Shown piece after piece: positions 19,196 to 27,934 of a stretch of 64,000 nt of DNA. The stretch is from an uncultured Prevotellaceae bacterium (lineage in GTDB: Bacteria > Bacteroidota > Bacteroidia > Bacteroidales > Muribaculaceae): NCBI GenBank assembly GCA_947165485.1, contig CAMVAP010000011.1, positions 1 to 64,000 of the forward strand, given 5' to 3'. Within the stretch, counting starts at the first letter, position 1. Every line of letters begins with the position of its first letter. Below the pieces are notes generated by a model. The model searched no databases. It saw only the letters and a list, made by a program, of their open reading frames with translations, and was not told the DNA's origin. Made by a program: the position numbers and the translations under genes.

Positions 19196-22100
19196 ATGAA
19201 CAAGAAACAACTCATGGCGTTTTTATGCCTACTAATGTTACCTGTGGCGCTTATGGCACAAGGTCAGCGGGTGACAATCAAAGTTAATCAGGCCCCGTTG
19301 CCCACGGCCTTGCGCCAGGTGGAGCAGCAATCCGGCTATTACAAGATCAATTATCATTATGAGGCGATCAAGGACTATCAGGTCACTGCCGATGTCAAGA
19401 ACGCAACCGCCCCCGACGCGGTCAAGTCGCTCATCAAGGGATTGCCGTTGACCAGTTCGGTCGAGGGCCGTTTTATCCAGGTGACCAAGAGCGATAAGCG
19501 TGCCGATGCCAACCAGCCCAAGCGCAATGTCAAGGGGCAGGTGGTGGATGCCGACGGGGAACCACTTATAGGTGTTACAGTGCGTGTCTCTGGCACCGAT
19601 ATCATCACTGTCACCGACATCGATGGAAACTATGTGCTGGAGGGTGTGGATCCTAGCAGCACTATTGTTTATACCTACATCGGCAAGAAAACCGTTGAGC
19701 GCAAAGCCTCTTCCAGCAACAGTGTCCTCATCCTTGAAGACAACGCCAATGTGATGGACGATGTGGTGGTGACTGGTTATCAGCAAATCTCCAAGGAGAG
19801 AACCACGGGCTCGTTTGCCAAGGTGACAGCCGATGACTTGATGACCAAGCGTTATGACAACCTCTCGCAACTGCTTGAGGGTGAGGTGGCCGGTTTTAAT
19901 ACCCAGAGTGGCCTGATACGTGGTACCACGACCATGAACGGTGTCACCAATCCGCTCTATGTGATCGACGGGTTCCCCGTCGAGTCGACCCGTTACGACG
20001 AGTGGGGTAGCCTCAACGAGAGTGTGCCCAATGTCGACATCAACGAGATTGAGAGCATCACGGTGCTCAAGGATGCCGCCGCTGCCAGCATCTATGGTGC
20101 CCGTGCCGCCAACGGTGTCGTGGTCATTGTCACCAAGAAGGCCAAGGGCAAGCGCACCAATGTGTCGTTCAGCACATCATTGACTTGGCATCCTTATTCC
20201 TTCAATAAGAACAGGCTCACCGATGCCGCCGACATCATCGATCTGGAGCGCGAGTGGGCCGCTGCCAACCCCAATCTGCAGGGAGAGGGTGCTGCCGACT
20301 ATGCCCGTTCCATCATCAACGACAAAGTGTATACTTCACAAGGTATTCAGACCATCGCCAACTACTATGCCGGTAATATCTCGCAGAGCGAGATGGAGAG
20401 CCGCCTCAATCAGTTGGCAAGCCAGGGCTACCGTTACTATGACGATGTGGCCAAGCTTGCCAAGCGTAATGCATTCTACCAGCAGTATCACTTGAGTGTG
20501 GGTCGTTCAACCGAGAACAATAACTTCCGCGCGGCTGTTACTTATCGCAACAACAAGATGAACGATAAGTTCACCAACGACAACTCTTGGGACATCGACC
20601 TGCGAGACCAGCTGGATATTACCAACTGGTTGACGCTGAATGTGGGTTCCTATACTTATTACAAGAAAGGCAACCAGCAGAGTTATAACCTCATGAGCCC
20701 CGGATACTCCTTTATGCCCTATGACCGCCTGCTCAACGACGACGGCAGCCATTTCACCTCGACTCAAGAATCCCGACTTGGTCAGTCCGATCTCGCGATT
20801 CTCACAGGCTACGCGCTCCCTGATTACAATATCACGCCGCTGGATGAGATCGGCCGTAACATCCGCGTCACTAATGAGTTTATCAACCGCACCTACGGCA
20901 AACTCGACTTTGACCTGCCCTGGAACTTCAAGTACAATGTGATGTTCCAGTATGAGTATGCCTATGACAGGACGCGCCAACTCTATGAGAAGGATAGTTA
21001 CCATGTGCGCAACTTGGTCGGTCAGTATGCCACCGACGACTATGGCACGGGCGAGGCAACGCTCAATGTGCCTTATGGTAACATCTTCTACCGTGCTAAT
21101 CAGACGTCTAAAGCCTATACCTTCCGCCAGCAGTTGAATTATGAAAACACCTTTGCCGACAAGCATAATGTGGTGGCCTTGCTGGGTCATGAGGTGCGTA
21201 AGACGGTCATCGACTATGACAACAACACGCTCTACAACTATGATCCAGACATGCTGTCCTTCTCGATGGTGGACCAGAATGTGCTGTACAACACTTATGG
21301 CCTGATGGGCGGCTATGGATTGAACCCCAGCGACTTTGCCAGTCTGCGCAATATCGATAACCGCTTCGTGTCGCTGTTTGCTAACGCGGCTTACACCTAC
21401 GACAACAAGTATATGTTCTCGGCAAGTATCCGTTGGGACCGTTCCAATTTGTGGGGAACGGGCTCCAAGTACCAGAACAAGCCTATCTGGAGCATAGGTG
21501 CCGGATGGAACATCGACCGCGAACCCTGGTTCCGTGTCGATTGGGTCAATCGCTTGAAACTGCGTGCATCTTACGGTATCGCCGGTAATATTGCCAAGGA
21601 TGCGGCACCCTATATGACTGCATCCTATTACAACAATCCCAATGTGGGTGGCGTCTATGGCTCGGTGAGCACTCGTCCCAATCCCAACCTGCGCTGGGAA
21701 AAGACCACTACGACCAACGTGGGTCTGGACTTTGCCTTGCTGAACAATCGCCTGAACGGTAGCATCGAGTTTTATAACAAGATGGGTACTGATCTGCTGG
21801 CCAACACGATGGGTGTCCCGACTGAGGGCTTTGGCTATACGACTTATCGCATCAACAATGGCAAGATGCGTAACCGCGGAGTGGAACTCTCCCTGAATGG
21901 GCAGATCGTCCGCACGGCCGACTTCAGTTTTGATGCGGGTGTGACCTACAGTTATAATAAGAATAAGGTGGTCTATGTCAATGTCGAGGCTCCAGTCTAT
22001 TTCCTCCAACTCGACTATCCCGATGCTTATCCCATCGTGGGCAACCCGTATAATGCCATCTATGCCTACAAGTGGGCTGGGCTGAGCGCTGATGGTCTGC

Positions 22101-22693
22101 CTCAGGTGTTGGATGCCGCTGGCGAAGCCACTACCTATAATCCCTCAGATCTGGCGGCTATCATCTATGCGGGCAGCACCGAGCCCACACATTTGGCCTC
22201 GCTTAACCTGCATCTGGGTTACAAGCGCTTTGACCTCTCCTGCATGTGGCTGTTCCAGGGCGGACACAAGATGCGTAATACCGATCTGCCCATGCTCAAC
22301 TCGGCCTATAACTACACGTTGTGGAGTTATGTCTCAACGCTCGACCCCGTCAACAAGGATATCGCCAACCGCTGGCGCCAACCGGGTGATGAGGCCAAAA
22401 CCGACATCCCCGCTGCCATCTTTGCCGAGAATCCGTTGTTCAGTGACGCATCGCGCACGATCTACGGCTACGCCGACAACAATGTTATCAGTGCGACCAA
22501 CCTGCGTCTGGCCAACATATCGCTGGCCTACAACTTGCCCGGTTCCTGTCTGCGCAACATCGGTCTGAGCAGTGCGCGTCTCCAGTTCAATGTGGAGAAT
22601 GCTGTTACCTTTGCCAAGAGCACCACGGCCAAGTACCTGCTGGGTGGCTACAATGCTCCCAACTATGTCTTTGGCCTCTATCTGGACTTCTAA
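19196..22693 (+). CDS. SusC/RagA-family TonB-linked outer membrane protein with N-terminal STN domain
   Basis: STN-like N-terminus; VKGQVVDADGEPLIGVTVRVSGT; plug VLKDAAAASIYGARAANGVVVIVTKK. Confidence 0.96.
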   Translation: MNKKQLMAFLCLLMLPVALMAQGQRVTIKVNQAPLPTALRQVEQQSGYYKINYHYEAIKDYQVTADVKNATAPDAVKSLIKGLPLTSSVEGRFIQVTKSDKRADANQPKRNVKGQVVDADGEPLIGVTVRVSGTDIITVTDIDGNYVLEGVDPSSTIVYTYIGKKTVERKASSSNSVLILEDNANVMDDVVVTGYQQISKERTTGSFAKVTADDLMTKRYDNLSQLLEGEVAGFNTQSGLIRGTTTMNGVTNPLYVIDGFPVESTRYDEWGSLNESVPNVDINEIESITVLKDAAAASIYGARAANGVVVIVTKKAKGKRTNVSFSTSLTWHPYSFNKNRLTDAADIIDLEREWAAANPNLQGEGAADYARSIINDKVYTSQGIQTIANYYAGNISQSEMESRLNQLASQGYRYYDDVAKLAKRNAFYQQYHLSVGRSTENNNFRAAVTYRNNKMNDKFTNDNSWDIDLRDQLDITNWLTLNVGSYTYYKKGNQQSYNLMSPGYSFMPYDRLLNDDGSHFTSTQESRLGQSDLAILTGYALPDYNITPLDEIGRNIRVTNEFINRTYGKLDFDLPWNFKYNVMFQYEYAYDRTRQLYEKDSYHVRNLVGQYATDDYGTGEATLNVPYGNIFYRANQTSKAYTFRQQLNYENTFADKHNVVALLGHEVRKTVIDYDNNTLYNYDPDMLSFSMVDQNVLYNTYGLMGGYGLNPSDFASLRNIDNRFVSLFANAAYTYDNKYMFSASIRWDRSNLWGTGSKYQNKPIWSIGAGWNIDREPWFRVDWVNRLKLRASYGIAGNIAKDAAPYMTASYYNNPNVGGVYGSVSTRPNPNLRWEKTTTTNVGLDFALLNNRLNGSIEFYNKMGTDLLANTMGVPTEGFGYTTYRINNGKMRNRGVELSLNGQIVRTADFSFDAGVTYSYNKNKVVYVNVEAPVYFLQLDYPDAYPIVGNPYNAIYAYKWAGLSADGLPQVLDAAGEATTYNPSDLAAIIYAGSTEPTHLASLNLHLGYKRFDLSCMWLFQGGHKMRNTDLPMLNSAYNYTLWSYVSTLDPVNKDIANRWRQPGDEAKTDIPAAIFAENPLFSDASRTIYGYADNNVISATNLRLANISLAYNLPGSCLRNIGLSSARLQFNVENAVTFAKSTTAKYLLGGYNAPNYVFGLYLDF

Positions 22694-22722
22694 GAAAACG
22701 AGTAACTAACAACAATAATATA

Positions 22723-24144
22723 TTGAGAGATATGAAAACCAAGATAAATAAACTGCTTTTAGGCACTTGCCTGGTGCTGCTCGCCTGCTTGTGCAGTTGT
22801 GATGACTATCTGAGCAATGTGCCCAAGGGACAGCGCATCCCCACCACGCTCAACGACTTCTCGGTCATGCTTGCCGATGAATACACCAATTGCCGCGAAG
22901 ATGTGACCCAGGCGCTTGTCCTGCTTAATGATCGCTATGTATCTGACGGTTACCTGTCCTATTATGAACTGTGGAACGCCAACTACTTCTGGAATGAGAA
23001 TGCCGACCGCATTGCCATGAACAAGAGTGACGAGACGACCTATTATAACGGATATGCAGGCATCTCCACCGCCAATCTGCTCATCGAGAATGCGCCCACG
23101 GCAACCGAAGCCACCGATGCTGAGCGTGGACAGGTGATCGCCCAGGCCAAGATATTAAGGGCGATGAAGTATTTCACTCTCGTGAACTATTATGCTAAGA
23201 CCTATAACGCATCAACTGCGGCCACCGATGGCGGTGTGCCACTGATCACCAGTGCCGAGGTGGGCGCCACCTACACACAGCCTTCGGTCCAGGGAATCTA
23301 TGACTTCATTCTTCAGGACATTAACGAGGCCTTGCCCGCCCTGCCCGAGAAGGCCCTCAACGTGCTTTATGCCGACAAGGCTACGGCCTATGCGCTGGCG
23401 GCCCGCGTCTATCTGCAGATGGGCAACTATCAGGAAGCCCTGGCCAGTGCTGGCGAGGCGCTGAAGCGCAACGATAGGTTGTTTGACTGGGTGGCATTCT
23501 ATAATGACAATGCCGCTGTGCTGAGTGTGCCCGATGTATATCAGAGCATAACGTCGCCCATGGGATTTGACTATGAGGAGAACTACATCTTCTGCCACGG
23601 CAATAATTCCTATTCGGGAAATGATCTGCAGATGCGTGAAGATCGTGGCAACCGTTTTGAGCAGGGTGATGCCCACTTCATGAGCCGCTGGAAAATCCGC
23701 ACCATGGCTGGTGCAACCTATTATAATCCCAACATGGGCGGTTACTTCAACCGTGGCGGCCTGACGACCACCGAGGTCTATCTCATCCAGGCCGAGTGCA
23801 TGGCCCGCACGGGCAATGTGGCAGGTGCCATGGACGTGCTGAACATGGTGCGCCAGAAGCGCATTCTCCCCGAGTACTACCAGCCGATGTCGGCCACCAC
23901 TGTCGATGCCGCCATCGACATGATCATCAAGGTCAAGGGCGATGCCCTGGTACAGACGATCATCCCCTTCTGTGATGCTCGCCGCTTGAACCTGGAGGCC
24001 GCACATGCCCGCACCCTGACCAAGGTCGAGAACGGCCAGCAATACACGCTCTCGCCCAGTAGTCACATGTGGGTGATGCCTTTCCCCATGGGTGCCGTGA
24101 AAAATTCAGGAAACGGCACTGTAAATCAGAATGTTGAACGCTAA
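22723..24144 (+). CDS. RagB/SusD-family lipoprotein
   Basis: Lipobox LLACLCSC; ILRAMKYFTLVNYYAKTYN; EVYLIQAECMARTGNVAGAMDVLNMVR. Confidence 0.94.
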   Translation: MRDMKTKINKLLLGTCLVLLACLCSCDDYLSNVPKGQRIPTTLNDFSVMLADEYTNCREDVTQALVLLNDRYVSDGYLSYYELWNANYFWNENADRIAMNKSDETTYYNGYAGISTANLLIENAPTATEATDAERGQVIAQAKILRAMKYFTLVNYYAKTYNASTAATDGGVPLITSAEVGATYTQPSVQGIYDFILQDINEALPALPEKALNVLYADKATAYALAARVYLQMGNYQEALASAGEALKRNDRLFDWVAFYNDNAAVLSVPDVYQSITSPMGFDYEENYIFCHGNNSYSGNDLQMREDRGNRFEQGDAHFMSRWKIRTMAGATYYNPNMGGYFNRGGLTTTEVYLIQAECMARTGNVAGAMDVLNMVRQKRILPEYYQPMSATTVDAAIDMIIKVKGDALVQTIIPFCDARRLNLEAAHARTLTKVENGQQYTLSPSSHMWVMPFPMGAVKNSGNGTVNQNVER

Positions 24145-24160
24145 ACAAAATCTTACGGAA

Positions 24161-25348
24161 ATGAACAAGATATTTTTAATGGCATGCCTGCTGTGTGTGC
24201 TCGCTTGCAGTTGTAATAATTCCCGCCAGTATAAGGTGGAGTGTAACGTGAATGGACTGGACGATGGCACTGTGGTGCAACTCGTTCCCATGAGCCATGA
24301 TGACGAGAAGCCTATTGCCGAGGCGACCGTCAATGGCGGAAAATTCACCTTTGAGGGCGAGATTGGCGACAGCCTGCCATTGCCCATCTGCGTCAACCTG
24401 CGTGTCAAGGATGCCATCGGCATCGAGACTTTCATGCTTGAGGGGGGCGACATCACCATCGAGGGCAAGGCTACCAAGGGGGAACCCAACGAGAATGGTG
24501 TGAGCGCTTATAATTGGGAAGTCACCGTCAAGGGATCCCCGATGACCGACAAATTTAATGGCTACAAGCAGCGTCGTGCCGATCTGGACAAACTCTTCAA
24601 TGACTATCACGAGCAATATGCCCAGGTTCTGCAACAGTTGAGCGAGGCCCGCCAGGCCAAGGATAGCGCCCGCGAGAAGCAAATCATGGAGACCGATCAG
24701 TACAAGGCGTTTGACAAGGCCGAGAAGGATTTCTTTGCCCAGGTCGAGGGAACCTACAAGGGCATCGTAGACGAGAACAAGGATACCTATTGGGGCCCAA
24801 TGATGGCCATCTACCTGTGGACCTACTTCACAGCCGATGACAAGCCCTTGTATGACTCCTTGTCGCCCGAGGCTCAGCAGAGCTGGTATGGCAAGAAGAT
24901 GATTGACGAGATGATGCCAGCGGGTGCCACGGGACAGAAAGCCAAGTCGCTGTCAGTGAAGGGTGATGACGGCAAGGTGCTGACCCTCGAAGACCTGGTC
25001 AAGGGCAAGAAGTTGTTGCTTATCGACTTCTGGGCCTCATGGTGTGGACCGTGCCGCAAGGAGATTCCCAATGTCAAGAAGCAATATGAACTCTACAAGG
25101 ACAAGGGATTTGAGGTCGTGAGCATCAGCATCGACAAGAACGAGGCAGCATGGCGTAAGGCCCTCCAGCAAGAGCAACTGCAATGGCCCAATTTCCTGGA
25201 CAGCATGGGTGCTGCCGATGCCTATAAGGTGCGCACCATCCCTGCCATGTTCCTGCTTAATGCCGAGGACTTGACCGTGATCGCATCGGGCGAGGATGCC
25301 CGTGGCGAAGCCTTGGTTCAAAAACTGGCCGAACTGCTCGGCAAGTAA
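24161..25348 (+). CDS. TlpA-family thioredoxin-like protein with DUF4369-like N-terminus
   Basis: Lipobox VLACSC; LLLIDFWASWCGPCRKEIPNVKKQYELYKDKGFEVVSISID. Confidence 0.93.
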   Translation: MNKIFLMACLLCVLACSCNNSRQYKVECNVNGLDDGTVVQLVPMSHDDEKPIAEATVNGGKFTFEGEIGDSLPLPICVNLRVKDAIGIETFMLEGGDITIEGKATKGEPNENGVSAYNWEVTVKGSPMTDKFNGYKQRRADLDKLFNDYHEQYAQVLQQLSEARQAKDSAREKQIMETDQYKAFDKAEKDFFAQVEGTYKGIVDENKDTYWGPMMAIYLWTYFTADDKPLYDSLSPEAQQSWYGKKMIDEMMPAGATGQKAKSLSVKGDDGKVLTLEDLVKGKKLLLIDFWASWCGPCRKEIPNVKKQYELYKDKGFEVVSISIDKNEAAWRKALQQEQLQWPNFLDSMGAADAYKVRTIPAMFLLNAEDLTVIASGEDARGEALVQKLAELLGK

Positions 25349-25459
25349 AAAAACTGAGACTACTGACTACTCACGTTATTTTATATGGGTTCGGGTGTCT
25401 GCTTGTCAGTCACCCGAATCTTGAAAAAGGGGAATGCGATGAGTTTGCTTCAAAAAGGA

Positions 25460-25491
25460 TTTGGTTTTTGATGTGATTCTTATTACCTTTG
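25460..25491 (+). promoter_or_regulatory. Bacteroidota promoter TTTG-N20-TACCTTTG
   Basis: TTTG 25460-25463, TACCTTTG 25484-25491, 39 bp upstream of the ATG at 25530. Confidence 0.75.
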
Positions 25492-25529
25492 CCACAACAT
25501 AACATTATAATCATCAAATTATCGACAAC

Positions 25530-26660
25530 ATGAAGAAAATAATGATGACCATGCTCATGGGCATGATGGCGCTGGGCGCAATGGCCCAGGGCGGTGAATT
25601 TAAGGTGAGTGGCACCTTTGAGGGACGAGAGGATACAGTGGCTCTGGTGGTGGTGAATGTAACAACAAGCAGCACCATCGAGGAAAAGGTTTTTCCTGTC
25701 ACTGGTCAGTTGATAGAGATGTCCTGTGAACTCAAGGACGCGGCAATGCTCTTTGTCGTTGATGTTGACAATGGGACCAAGGGGTACATGTCGGTTCCTG
25801 CTATCCCTGGCGAGCATGTGATTTTCAAGAAGGATGCCAACAACATCACTTATCTTGAGGGATCGCAATTCTATGTGGACTACAACCTGGCTGAGCGCAG
25901 CATTGAGAAGCCCTTGATGGCCTTGAAGAACTTCGAAGGCGAGTGCCAGCACAGGATGATGAACGGTGTGCCCGAGGATGTGGTGATGAAGGAATATGAG
26001 GAAAAAGCTCCTGCTCTCAACCAGGCTCTTGTCGATGCCGTGACGGCCTATGTCAAGGCTCATCCCGACCAGGATGCCGCTGCCGCGCTGCTGTCTCAAC
26101 TCGATGATACCGATGATATGGAAGCTGTCGCCGCTCTGTTGACCGAGCGCGCTCGTGGCAGCGTGGCCGCTAACTTGTACAAGAGCATGCTGGCCGCCGA
26201 GCAGAAGGAGCGCGAGGAGGAAGCCCGTCAAGAGGGTATGGTAGGCTCGCCGGCCCCTGATTTCACCCTCAACGACATCAACGGCAAGCCGCTGGCGCTG
26301 AGTTCGCTGCGCGGCAAGTGGGTGATTATCGACTTCTGGGGCTCGTGGTGCAAGTGGTGCATCAAGGGCATCCCCGATATGAAGGAGTACTACACCAAGT
26401 ACAGCGGTAAGCTTGAAATCCTGGGCGTGGACTGCAACGACACCGTCGAGAAGTGGAAAAACGCCGTCAAGGAGTACGAGTTGCCCTGGCTGCACGTGTA
26501 TTGGGACAAGGACGACGAGAACGGCGACAACCCGTTGGCGCTGTATGGCGTGCGCGGCTTCCCCACCAAGGTCATTATTGACCCCAAGGGCAACGTGGCC
26601 AAGGTCATCGTGGGCGAGGATCCCGCCTTCTACGAGTACCTCGACCAGGTGCTGAAATGA
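25530..26660 (+). CDS. TlpA-family thioredoxin-like protein (atypical CKWC site)
   Basis: DUF4369-like N-terminus; VIIDFWGSWCKWCIKGIPDMKEYYTKYSGKLEILGVDCND. Confidence 0.92.
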   Translation: MKKIMMTMLMGMMALGAMAQGGEFKVSGTFEGREDTVALVVVNVTTSSTIEEKVFPVTGQLIEMSCELKDAAMLFVVDVDNGTKGYMSVPAIPGEHVIFKKDANNITYLEGSQFYVDYNLAERSIEKPLMALKNFEGECQHRMMNGVPEDVVMKEYEEKAPALNQALVDAVTAYVKAHPDQDAAAALLSQLDDTDDMEAVAALLTERARGSVAANLYKSMLAAEQKEREEEARQEGMVGSPAPDFTLNDINGKPLALSSLRGKWVIIDFWGSWCKWCIKGIPDMKEYYTKYSGKLEILGVDCNDTVEKWKNAVKEYELPWLHVYWDKDDENGDNPLALYGVRGFPTKVIIDPKGNVAKVIVGEDPAFYEYLDQVLK

Positions 26661-26679
26661 AATCGTCCTCTCCAGTAAA

Positions 26680-26696
26680 CCGTGGCAAAGCCACGG
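26680..26696. repeat. Short palindrome CCGTGGC-AAA-GCCACGG
   Basis: Perfect 7-bp stem; related palindrome at 44912-44931. Confidence 0.6.
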
Positions 26697-26702
26697 CCCA
26701 CA

Positions 26703-26756
26703 GGACACTGACAACTAACAACTAGAAACTAACAACTAACAACTAACAACTAAAAC
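26703..26756. repeat. AACTAAC-type degenerate tandem repeat upstream of trxB
   Basis: ggacactgacaactaacaactagaaactaacaactaacaactaacaactaaa. Confidence 0.75.
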
Positions 26757-26762
26757 AACAAT

Positions 26763-27692
26763 ATGACCCATACCCAATCATTGATTATCGGCTCCGGCCC
26801 TGCCGGATATACAGCCGCGATTTACCTGGTGCGTTCGGCTATCGACTGCCTGCTCGTCGAGGGCTTGCAGGTAGGAGGCCAGCTCACCCAGACGACAACA
26901 ATTGAGAACTTCCCCGGTTTTCCCGAGGGTATTGACGGTTTCCAGCTGATGGATAACATGCGCCAGCAGGCCGTGAACCTGGGTGCGAAGATGAAATCGG
27001 GCCTCGTGACGGCCATCGACATGAGTCAGCGACCCTTCCTGGTGACGCTCGACGGTGGAGAACAACTCACTGCCGACACCATTATCGTGGCCACTGGTGC
27101 CACAGCCAAGTACCTGGGCTTGCCCGACGAGACGAAGTATGCAGGGCAGGGTGTCTCGGCCTGCGCTACCTGTGACGGCTTCTTCTACCGCAAGAAGGTC
27201 GTGGCAGTCGTTGGTGGCGGTGACACCGCCTGTGAGGAAGCTGACTACCTGAGCCACCTGGCCAGCAAGGTCTATCTCATCGTGCGCAAGGACTACCTGC
27301 GTGCCAGCGAGGCTATGCAGCAGCGCGTCATGGAGAATGAGAAAATCGAGATCCTGTTCAACACCAACACCGTGGGCCTCTTCGGTGACAACGGAGTAGA
27401 GGGTGCCCACCTGGTGCGCTTCAAGGGCACCGACAAGGAGGAACTGTTTGACATCGCCATCGACGGCTTCTTCCTCGCCATTGGCCACAGGCCCAACACC
27501 GAGTTCCTGGGAGGCCAGATCGACCTTGACGAGCAGGGCTATATCAAACTGGCTGGCCCGGGCACGATGACCAACGTCGAGGGCGTGTTTGCCGCCGGAG
27601 ACGTTGCCGACCCGCACTACCGCCAGGCCATTGCCGCTGCCGCTGCCGGTTGCCGTGCCGCCATCGACGTGAAGCAATACTTGTCACGCTAA
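26763..27692 (+). CDS. trxB: Thioredoxin-disulfide reductase
   Basis: LIIGSGPAGYTAAIYLVRS; CATCDGFFYRKK; VGGGDTACEEADYLS; GVFAAGDVADPHYRQA. Confidence 0.96.
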   Translation: MTHTQSLIIGSGPAGYTAAIYLVRSAIDCLLVEGLQVGGQLTQTTTIENFPGFPEGIDGFQLMDNMRQQAVNLGAKMKSGLVTAIDMSQRPFLVTLDGGEQLTADTIIVATGATAKYLGLPDETKYAGQGVSACATCDGFFYRKKVVAVVGGGDTACEEADYLSHLASKVYLIVRKDYLRASEAMQQRVMENEKIEILFNTNTVGLFGDNGVEGAHLVRFKGTDKEELFDIAIDGFFLAIGHRPNTEFLGGQIDLDEQGYIKLAGPGTMTNVEGVFAAGDVADPHYRQAIAAAAAGCRAAIDVKQYLSR

Positions 27693-27934
27693 GGCATTAA
27701 CAAACCAACAAATAAAAGGGACATGATGCGCATGCGCATTATGTCTTTTTTTCGTTTTCTCTTGCATCAATGAATCATGAGCGCCCTTCCATACGGTCAC
27801 TGGACCAAGGATTGGTACCAAAAACTATAATTACCTAAAAAAATAATGATTCTTTTGTAGTTTTACAGGTCTCCCCTGCGTCTAACGTGTGAAAAAAGTA
27901 TATTACTGATAAAAACAAACAAAACCAAGTGATC

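Noticed and set aside
20507-22009. 500-aa antisense ORF within susC
   Set aside because: Mirror frame of a strongly supported SusC gene; no recognisable domain, composition typical of an antisense shadow ORF.
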